Below are positions 55,921-64,000 of a stretch of DNA of 64,000 nucleotides, piece after piece (position 1 is the stretch's first letter; each line of letters starts with the position of its first letter). The notes under the pieces were generated by a model, which saw nothing but the letters and a program-made list of their open reading frames with translations, was not told where the DNA came from and did not search any database. A program made the position numbers and the translations under genes. Source of the DNA: Linepithema humile (Eukaryota > Arthropoda > Insecta > Hymenoptera > Formicidae); contig NC_090132.1 in the NCBI RefSeq assembly GCF_040581485.1, positions 10,737,001-10,801,000 on the forward strand, read 5' to 3'.

Positions 55921-56984
55921 ATGGAGAATAAAGCAAAGTTTTATTTTGTCTCGGAGGCTGGTGCAGATGCGAAAAGTTCTGTAGTAAAAGTTAAAAGAAT
56001 TCAGCTGCTTGGCCAAGAGAAAAGTTTTTTGTTTCCAGCAGATAAGCAAACTAGTGCTCAACATAAACAGCTTTTTGAAAATCCAATTGTGAAAAATGTC
56101 GTTAAAAGTTTAAAGGTACGCAATAAATTTCGCAATGTTGTGCTGACACTATCTAAGGAACTTGAGAATATTTATCGGGACACAGAAGGCAATGTTGTGT
56201 TGCACGACGAATATTTGAAAGAGATTACCACAGAGCAAGAGTCGAATGTAAACAGTGAATCAGCAGGAACATTTGAAAGAAAAACAAGCTCCCTGATAAA
56301 GGACATAGTGATTGAAAAATTCAACGGTGAAAGTATAAATGCGACGGTCTGGATTAATTTATTTGTGCAGGAGTGTGACAGAGTGGGGATTGCCCAAAAC
56401 AAATACGCTGAAGTATTAAGATTGTTTTTAGAGAAATCTGCACTAGATTGGTATAATGTATTTGTCATGCAGAACTCTGTGCTAAATTGGGAGGCAATAA
56501 CGCCTTTATTGATACCTTCTCTGCACAGTCTTGGACAGATATAACGTATGCGTATAACTTTAAGTTCTATAATGGCTCGCTATTAGAATATGCGTTAAAG
56601 AAAAGAAGATTATTGTTAGAAGCGGATGATAGCTTGTCTATAAACACACAAATCAACATGATTGTTATTAGCTTACCAAATTTTATCCAAAATAAGATAG
56701 ATAGAAAATCTATTATAAATATAGAAAACTTAATGGCAAAATTGAAACAATTTGGAAAGATTAATGAATCGAAAAATGATAATGTAAACAAGAGAATTCT
56801 AAACGAAAAAAGACCATGTAGCATTTGTAATAGGTTAGGTTTCAAAAATAGATTTCATTTAGAAAGCGCATGCCGTAATAAAGAGAGACAAACTAAAAAC
56901 TTAAAAAACGAAAATATCAAGGTTACAAATAATAATAAAATACAAGAAGTAGTAGCAAGCCATGAGGAGACAAAAAACGAATAG
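55921..56984 (+). pseudogene. Gypsy gag, one frameshift
   Basis: The ATG at 55921 (MENKAKFYFVSEAGADAKSS) is preferred to the upstream frame, which runs into the inverted duplication. The capsid-like region (EKFNGESINATVWINLFVQE) leads to a frameshift near 56490-56510, after which FIDTFSAQSWTDITYAYNF continues to 56984. A C-terminal C-x2-C-H-C-like pattern (RPCSICNRLGFKNRFHLESAC) is the only candidate knuckle. It overlaps no other gene; pol follows in a different frame. Confidence 0.75.
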
Positions 56985-59956
56985 TCCTCCCACTTATTAA
57001 AATTAAGATTTTTGCAAATGGTTGCCCAGCAATTGGTCTTTATGACTCCGGATCCAATGTCTCTCTAGTTAGTAGTACATTTTTGAACGATAAAAGAAAT
57101 ACCAAACAAATAATAAGTGGAAGAGATACCATTAAAGGTGTAGCGGGAACGGCGAAAACGGAAGGGATTATAACAATACGTATTAAAATTTGTAATGTAG
57201 AAGAGGATTTTCAGTTTTTCATAGTTAAGGAAGACATTGATTGTGAATTTCTATTAGGATTAGACTCAATAAAAAAATTCAAACTCTGCCAGGATGAAAA
57301 TTTAACCATATCACAGAAACAAATAAAAGGAAAAAAAAAATTTTTAGATAAGCAAAATAACACTAATGAAATAAGTACTAATAAAATAGAGAATATTATA
57401 AAAAATAACGAGATAATCTTCGCCAAATCAAAGTTTGATATAGGATCAGTAAAGGATTATAAAGCCACAGTGAAACTGACAGAAAATAAATATGTTTCAA
57501 AGAAACCCTATAGATGCTCGTTTCAAGATAAATTAGAAATCGAGAAACAAGTAGAAGATTTATTAAATACAGGTCTAATAGAGGAGTCAAGCAGTCCTTA
57601 TGCAGCTCCCGTAACCATGGTTCTCAAAAAAGAAGAAGGAAAAAGATCACGCTTGTGTATTGATTTTAAAGAGCTCAACAAAATAGTAGTGCCAGAAAGT
57701 CAGCCCTTTCCAAGGATAGATGATCTTACCATACGCGCCAGAAATTGTAAGTTTTTCTCAAAATTGGATGTGAATTCGGCGTTCTGGTCGATTCCGGTGC
57801 GTGCAAAGGATAGATATAAGTTGGCTTTCGTGACACATCACGGACACTGGCAGTGGAGATGTTTACCCTTTGGGTTGAGATCTGCTCCTGCTATTTTTCA
57901 AAGAGTTTTAGCAGGAGTGATAAGAAAAAACAAGTTAGATGTTTTCACAGTAAATTATATAGACGATATATTGGTGTTCTCTAAGACTTACGAAGAGCAT
58001 GTATATCATGTAGAGCAAGTGCTGCAAGCACTACATAAACAAGGTTTTAAATTGAATAAAAATAAATGTAAGTTCGCCCAAGAAAAGATAACATATTTGG
58101 GACACGAAATTGGAAGCAATATGATTAAACCAATAAATGATAATTTAGTGGCCATTAAGAAGTTTCCCACACCCAAAACAAAAACACAAGTCAGACAATT
58201 TTTAGGAAAGATTAATTTTTATCTGGAGTTTATACCAAATCATGTCATCTTACTGGATCCTCTGAGAAATCTGTTAAGAAAGAAAGTACCCTTCGATTGG
58301 ACCGAAGAGTGTAGGAATAGTTTTAATTCGACAAAAGAATATTTGTGTACAGCTCCCGCTTTGGCAATTTTTGATCCAGAGGCCCCAATATTTATTTTCA
58401 CTGATGCAAGCATTGAAGGAGTTGGAGCAATATTAAAGCAGCCACAGGAAGATAATTCCCTGAAGCCGGTGTTTTTCTTTTCCAGAAAGTTGACAGACGC
58501 TCAGAAAAAGAAGAAAGCCATTTTTATAGAATGCCTAGCAATAAAAGAAGCCATTTTATATTGGCAATTTCAACTGTTGGGAAAAAAGTTCTTTGTATTT
58601 ACGGACCACAGACCACTGGAAAATCTCAATATAAAAAAAAGTAATAATATGGAACTAGTGCAGATTTTGAATTATATTTCGCAGTTTGATTATGAAATTG
58701 TATATAATCCAGGGAAAGACAATATAGAAGCTGATTGTTTGTCGAGAAATCCGGTTTTGGTATCACACGAAGACACAGATAACGATTCTGTGATCAAAAT
58801 CTCAAATTTATTGAGATTGAATGATATCAAAGAAAACCAGAAATTGTTAAAAATCGATGATAAATGCATTATTAAAGATGATATAATTTACAAAACTTTA
58901 AATAACAAAGAGAAAATATGGACCACTGAAGAATTTGGAAAGTCTCTTATCACCGACGTACATGTACACCAGGGACATATAGGCACAAAACAGTTAATTC
59001 TAACTTTCGGCCAAAAATTTTATTTTAAAAATATATATAAACATATAAGATTGACCTGCAGATCGTGCGAAACTTGCATTAAAAATAAATCAAGAATAGG
59101 TTGCTTTAAAGCACCTCTGTCTCAACTCGGTCCAGCAAAGGAACCCCTCGAAATAGTGTCTATTGACACAATAGGAGGTTTCAAAGGCAATAAAAGTACA
59201 AAAAAATACTTACATTTGGCGGTGGATCATTTTACAAGATTTGCGTACTTAATAACTTCAAAGACTCAAGTGGCAAGAGACTTCATAAATCTAATTAAGA
59301 AAGTAGAAAAAGATGGAGGTATTAAATTGGTTTTATCAGATCAATATCCTGGTATAAATTCGGCGCAGTTTAAGCAATACTTAAATAAACAGAAAGTAGC
59401 ACTGGTTTTTACAGCAGTGGATTGTTCGTTTTCCAATGGACTAAACGAAAGGACAAATCAGACCTTGGTAAACAGAATACGATGTAAAATCCATGAGAAT
59501 AAAGATAAATCATGGCCCCAGATAGCAGAGGAATGTATAAAAGATTACAACAACACAATCCACAGTTCGACCGGATTCACCCCTAATTATTTACTGACAG
59601 GACTAAACCATTCATTTTTACCCGATGAGGTAAACGATAATAATTTGACAAATTTGGCAAACAATAGGAAAATAGCTTTTAAAAATTCAAAAGAAATTCA
59701 CAATCGGAATAAGGAATATTACGATAAGAACGTAAAACAGATAGATTATAAAGTAGGAAATTTAGTTTATGTACAAAGCGTTAATAAATTGAACAAAAAT
59801 AAAATAGATCCAATTAGAGCAGGTCCGTTTAAAATTAAAGAGAAAATTTCTAATGTAATGTTTTTGTTAGATAGTAGATTTAGAAAAAAGGAGTCAAATA
59901 TTTTCCATGCTAGTAAGCTTGTTCCTCAATCCGAAGGAGTGTACCCCCGGTCTTAA
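56985..59956 (+). CDS. Gypsy pol: protease, RT, RNase H, integrase
   Basis: One open frame of about 990 codons. The protease lies upstream of the first listed residue (YDSGSNVSLVSS, ~57041). RT: LCIDFKELNKI, then FTVNYIDDILVFSKT. RNase H: IFTDASIEGVGAIL, then FTDHRPLENL. Integrase: HQGHIGTKQLIL with CRSC and CETC-like zinc ligands, VDHFTRFAYL, LSDQYPG and SNGLNERTNQTLVNRIRC carrying the catalytic D, D and E. The tail ends SKLVPQSEGVYPRS. No ATG is expected because pol follows gag by frameshift (gag frame to pol frame is -1). Apparently undamaged. Confidence 0.9.
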
Positions 59957-59967
59957 AAAGGGGGGGA

Positions 59968-60275
59968 TGTAAGCTTGTAGGTTATCAAGCTTGGCCTTGT
60001 CGCGGCTCAGTGATGCGATATTTCCCACAGCGGTCCCGGCTCCGCTGCCTCACACAACCTTACAAAAGCGCTACGTCACGTATCCGTGTGAGCTCGGCCG
60101 TTCAACCAATGGAAGAGAGCGAACGCTCCCTTCCACCGAGCCGACACAACAGACGATAAATGCATGCTACTTGCATGTTAAAAGCAAGCGTTTCTGATTC
60201 AGAAAAGAAATTCTGAGGCGAGTGGCTAGAATATTAGAGATCACCTGTTCGAAACCTGCTTCGTGCAACTTTTTT
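59968..60275 (+). repeat. 3' LTR of the 55519 Gypsy (right end uncertain)
   Basis: Starts TGTAAGCTTGTAGG after the polypurine tract. The right end may be near CTTCGTGCA (60270). A tRNA-like box TGTTCGAAACC (60247-60257) followed by a T run (60274-60283) sits at that edge and could instead mark a SINE-like Pol III end. Confidence 0.5.
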
Positions 60276-60302
60276 TTCTTTTTTCCACATTTGTTTCTAA
60301 CA

Positions 60303-60537
60303 TAGTAAATTATTAGATAATATTTTTTTGCCCAAAAAAATAATATTTTCTATTTATTATTAATATTCGCATATATTAAACTAACAATTTTAGAAATAAT
60401 ACAGATCTGCTATTGTTAATAGAAAAATGAAGTTATTTTACAATGTTGCAACAAAGTGCTAATTTAACATATGCGAATATTTTTAATAAAGATAAAATAA
60501 TTTTTTTTAGCCAAAAACATTATCTAATAATTTACTT
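60303..60537. mobile_element. AT-rich palindromic MITE Q
   Basis: TAGTAAATTATTAGATAATA and its complement at 60518-60537 form the ends; AATATTCGCATAT pairs inside. Confidence 0.7.
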
Positions 60538-61169
60538 AAAATAAATATCGAAAAAGGAAAAAAAGTTACAAAATCACAGTTTTCAAACACGAGATTTTTA
60601 ATATTCTTGCCATTCGCCTTACTCGTTTAGCCATGCTTGTTATTTTACATTTATCAACATAAAAGATTACACGCCTGCAAAGCTTTTAATTATTTATTTT
60701 AAACTACTGCATATTAGCAAGAGTTACTGCAGTAACTACATATACATGTACTGTGGAGATTAGTGGAGGAACACAGTAGCATATTAAAACTGCAGTCAAA
60801 TAGATGTAGATTGGTAATTTTATTAATACTATTAATAAGTAGTGGTCTTCCGCACCACCTTTGAGGTTCCACTTATGGCGCGTTCGATTTTTTTTTAAGT
60901 GGATCGTCGCCTGGAGCCCTATTGTACCACTTTTTTTTACACCTGTTATTTACAGGTTAAAAATAATTAAAAAATAATTTACAGTAGTTGACACTGTATT
61001 TTTGTATCTATATACTTACTGTACTTTGTATACTCACTGTACTTGTACTTTTGCGCGTTGCGCGTATATTGGCGAGTTGGGAAAATTACTTACTTTATAA
61101 TTTTTTATAAATACAAACTATATTTTGTATTTATTATGCCTGCAATGCTATCAAGAGTAATGAGAAATA
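60538..61169. other. AT-rich sequence, no gene seen
   Basis: No supported coding or structural feature; a 65-codon frame at 61043 has no family. Confidence 0.5.
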
Positions 61170-61579
61170 CAAGGTGTCCCATTTTAAACAATCCACTCAA
61201 ATATCTCAGAAACACCGAGTTAAATAATAAAATTTTTTAAATAAAAGTTGTAGGATTTGGAGAGGGAAAAAATATAGGGATATTTGTTTGACCTTGGATG
61301 GAAGCGCTTCTGAGATTTGAAGGTCATTTTTATTTTTTTAAATGGAACCACTTTAATTTTTTTATATAAATCGATTTCTCATAATATTTGTCGTAAAAAG
61401 TTATAAAACTAGGATGGCCAAAAATTGAATGGTTTACAAGATATTTTATACTTTAATTTGACATAATTTTACATAAACTATAAAATATCTCGTTAAATAT
61501 TCATTTTTCAATTATCTTACTTCAACACTTTTATGCACAAAATAATGAGAGGAATCAATTGGTGTAAAAAAAACATTTT
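61170..61579. mobile_element. Element G, copy 2
   Basis: Starts near CAAGGTGTCCCATTTTAAAC and shares AATTGAATGGTTTACAAGATAT and ACTTTTATGCACAAAATAATG-type blocks with G1 (20765-21297). It breaks off where Gypsy sequence begins, supplying the last ~20 codons of the frame at 61517. Confidence 0.65.
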
Positions 61580-62449
61580 TTTATGTAGTGCTTGCAGCAC
61601 TTGCTCTACATGATATACATGCTCTTCGTAAGTCTTAGAGAACACCAATATATCGTCTATATAATTTACTGTGAAAACATCTAACTTGTTTTTTCTTATC
61701 ATTCCTGCTAAAACTCTTTGAAAAATAGCAGGAGCAGATCTCAACCCAAAGGGTAAACATCTCCACTGCCAGTGTCCGTGATGTGTCACGAAAGCCAACT
61801 TATATCTATCCTTTGCACGCACCGGAATCGACCAGAACGCCGAATTCACATCCAATTTTGAGAAAAACTTACAATTTCTGGCGCGTATGGTAAGATCATC
61901 TATCCTTGGAAAGGGCTGACTTTCTGGCACTACTATTTTGTTGAGCTCTTTAAAATCAATACACAAGCGTGATCTTTTTCCTTCTTCTTTTTTGAGAACC
62001 ATGGTTACGGGAGCTGCATAAGGACTGCTTGACTCCTCTATTAGACCTGTATTTATTAAATCTTCTACTTGTTTCTCGATTTCTAATTTATCTTGAAACG
62101 AGCATCTATAGGGTTTCTTTGAAACATATTTATTTTCTGTCAGTTTCACTGTGGCTTCATAATCCTTTACTGATCCTATATCAAACTTTGATTTGGCGAA
62201 GATTATCTCGTTATTTTTTATAATATTCTCTATTTTATTAGTACTTATTTCATTAGTGTTATTTTGCTTATCTAAAAATTTTTTTTTTCCTTTTATTTGT
62301 TTCTGTGATATGGTTAAATTTTCATCCTGGCAGAGTTTGAATTTTTTTATTGAGTCTAATCCTAATAGAAATTCACAATCAATGCCTTCCTTAACTATGA
62401 AAAACTGAAAATCCTCTTCTACATTACAAATTTTAATACGTATTGTTAT
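61580..62449 (-). pseudogene. Gypsy pol fragment (protease end and RT), inverted copy of 57170-58039
   Basis: 870 bp, the same length as its partner, with only a few replacements (for example Val to Met in LAGVIRK; Lys to Glu in DYKATV). It contains NYIDDILVFSKT intact. It is cut at one end by element G2 and at the other by the BEL LTR. The frame's first ~38 codons (from 62563) come from the BEL LTR and are spurious. Confidence 0.88.
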
Positions 62450-62874
62450 TGTTGCGACATTAAATATCAGTTGCGATAAAAACACGCGTGGGCCCACGAA
62501 AAAGGTTTCGCCGACTTCAGTCGGCATGCGACAAAGGCTTCGCCGACCTAAGACAACAAACAACCAACATGTCCGGCGTTAGCCGATAACCGCGTCACAT
62601 AAGATTATGACCATTTAGATTGGTTACTTAAAATGTATTTCTTTTGATTGGTTCCCTTCTACCACCGCAAGATGCTATATAAGCAGCGAGATTAATTCAC
62701 GAAGCTCAGATTTATATAATAGCGCGACTTTATAACAAGCCGAGATACATACGAGGCCGAATCCTCTGAAACCTACAGTATTATTTGTACGAAATATAAC
62801 ATAATCACAAATAAACATAGATACGAAATTAATACATTGAGTGAAATTCTTTGTATAAAAATCACGACACGACA
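62450..62874 (+). repeat. Probable 5' LTR of a BEL/Pao retrotransposon
   Basis: Begins TGTTGCGACATTAAATATC at the junction with Gypsy sequence, has a TATA box GCTATATAAGCAGC (62669-62682), and probably ends CACGACACGACA, after which TGGTGCTTCCTGTGAGG may be the primer site. The 3' LTR is beyond the window. Confidence 0.65.
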
Positions 62875-62884
62875 TGGTGCTTCC

Positions 62885-63210
62885 TGTGAGGTAGAGAGAC
62901 TGACAAGCAGCAGTTTCTTCGACCACTGACGACCAACAGTTTCCTCGACCATTGGACGATCGGGAGACTGACAAGCAGCAGTTTCCTCGACCACTGGACG
63001 ATCGGGAGATTGACGAACAACAGTTTCCTCGACCATTGGACGATCGGGAGACTGACAAGCAGCAGTTTCCTCGACCATTGGACGATCGGGAGACTGACAA
63101 GCAGCAGTTTCCTCGACCACTGGACGATCGGGAGATTGACGAACAACAGTTCCTCGACCATTGGACGATCGGGAAGCTGACGAGCAGCAGTTTCCTCGAC
63201 CACTGAACGA
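62885..63210. repeat. 42-bp minisatellite in the BEL leader
   Basis: About seven units with GGACGATCGGGAG at 62955, 62997, 63039 and onwards, alternating CTGACAAGCAGCAG and TTGACGAACAACAG. The period is a multiple of three, so several frames stay open on both strands; none is supported as a gene. Confidence 0.88.
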
Positions 63211-63353
63211 ACGACAACAGAAAGCGAAGCTGAAGGACAGACTATACGACGAAATATAAAGGCTAACGGCAAGTACATTCAACGTATTTATTTGGTTGTC
63301 GATCAAGCGATTTCTTTCATCCCTTATCATTTAAAAAAAAAGGGGGGCATACA

Positions 63354-64000
63354 ATGGACGATAAAGCAAAACTTTTGATACAGAAACGAACATCTTTAAA
63401 GGCACAAATAACTAATTTATCGAAGTTATTACAAAAGGGTCGATATGATAAATCCGCGCTAAAATTACGCATGATACGTGTTACTGAACTTTATCACGCT
63501 TACGAAGAATACAATGACGAACTTATATTACTAGATCCGAGTGATAGCCATACTGATGAATTCGCGCACATACAAGAAAAATACTATTCGCTCGCTGGCA
63601 AAATCGAAGAACTAACAAGTTCTAATACATCTAACGCGGTCGCTGGTACATCTAACGCGATCGCCGGTCCATCCAACGCGATCGCTGGTTCATCTAATGA
63701 CACAATTCAACATAACAACGCGAATGCCATCGTCGTAACGAGACCGCGAATAAAATTACCAGAAGCTTCTTTACCTAATTTCGATGGTCGATACGAGAAC
63801 TGGCTATCATTCAAAAATACCTTTCTCGCAATGATAGATATCCGCACAGATTTATCTGATATAGAAAAACTGCAATATTTACAATCAGCATTAACGGGCG
63901 AAGCCGCTAATAAAATAAAAATTCTATCAATTATAGGCTCGAATTACGCCAAGGCGTGGGAACTTTTGAAACGTGCATATGAAGTCAAACGAATCTTAAT
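63354..64000 (+). CDS. BEL/Pao gag (partial, runs off the right edge)
   Basis: The ATG at 63354 opens at least 215 codons with no stop: MDDKAKLLIQKRTSLKAQIT, a coiled-coil-like start, then a Ser/Ala/Gly-rich linker of ~10-residue repeats (SNAVAGT, SNAIAGP, SNAIAGS; 63630-63695), then LPKFDG-type motif LPNFDGRYENWLSFKNTF and DIEKLQYLQSALTGEAANKI. This is the DUF1759-type gag domain of BEL/Pao elements. An A9G6 run lies just upstream. No damage is seen in the visible part. Confidence 0.85.
   Translation, partial: MDDKAKLLIQKRTSLKAQITNLSKLLQKGRYDKSALKLRMIRVTELYHAYEEYNDELILLDPSDSHTDEFAHIQEKYYSLAGKIEELTSSNTSNAVAGTSNAIAGPSNAIAGSSNDTIQHNNANAIVVTRPRIKLPEASLPNFDGRYENWLSFKNTFLAMIDIRTDLSDIEKLQYLQSALTGEAANKIKILSIIGSNYAKAWELLKRAYEVKRIL

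Larger units (their letters stand above)
55519..60275 (+). mobile_element. Ty3/Gypsy retrotransposon with rearranged 5' end
   Basis: TGTAAGCTTGTAGGTTATCA starts both the 5' piece (55519) and the 3' LTR (59968), but the 5' match ends after about 40 bases. Gag and pol follow. An A5G7A polypurine tract (59956-59967) precedes the 3' LTR. Confidence 0.8.

Noticed and set aside
62448..62563. First 38 codons of the frame at 62563-61517 as a fused domain
   Set aside because: They are BEL LTR sequence read by chance into the Gypsy fragment.
62675..63330. Overlapping 138-185-codon minus-strand frames as genes
   Set aside because: They are the 42-bp repeat read in three phases, upstream of and antisense to BEL gag.

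Overview
The window is eukaryotic and almost certainly from an insect. It is AT-rich, holds an intron-bearing F-box/WD40 gene with GT-AG splice sites, and is dominated by arthropod-type transposable elements (Tc1, mariner, hAT, Harbinger-like MITEs, Penelope, DIRS, Gypsy, BEL/Pao). The element mix would suit an ant or another hymenopteran, but that is inference. No tRNA, rRNA, CRISPR or bacterial-type operon was seen.

Layout. 1-575: tandem repeat. 2040-11135: a dead Tc1-like transposon broken by a Penelope-like retroelement (2363-4848) and a DIRS tyrosine-recombinase retroelement (4991-9817). 11218-21925: foldback elements and MITEs, including a four-level nest at 14381-17184 and three large palindromes at 17497-19809. 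22069-31302: the only recognisable host gene, an FBXW4-like gene of eight exons encoding 448 residues (23134-30489), bracketed by two direct copies of one repeat; its 5-kb first intron holds a TTAA-flanked element with a two-unit-type minisatellite. 31303-35785: 5'-truncated CsRn1-type Gypsy with one stop in pol. 35790-36096: MADF-domain remnant. 36963-42039: MITE complex holding a 2,957-bp hAT transposon with a perfect 8-bp target duplication and a transposase interrupted by one stop. 42040-52651: a mariner broken by a solo LTR and by a complete 8.87-kb Gypsy element on the minus strand. 52655-55400: small MITEs, microsatellite and one unrecognised coding-like stretch. 55519-60275: another Gypsy element; 870 bp of it recurs inverted at 61580-62449, where a BEL/Pao element begins and runs off the right edge.

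How it fits together. Nearly every coding region is a transposon gene. Their order of arrival can be read from nesting, because taking out an insertion often restores the interrupted sequence exactly (ATCT duplication around the Gypsy in mariner, ATAG around the solo LTR, TGTATCAT around the hAT). The most unusual item is the complete Gypsy at 42940-51809. It has a 66-bp coding-phase minisatellite inside each LTR, an 18-nt primer site of the tRNA-Lys type, and a third ORF of 244 codons downstream of pol with its own TATA box. Many long reading frames are not genes: they use non-ATG starts or lie antisense in repeats.
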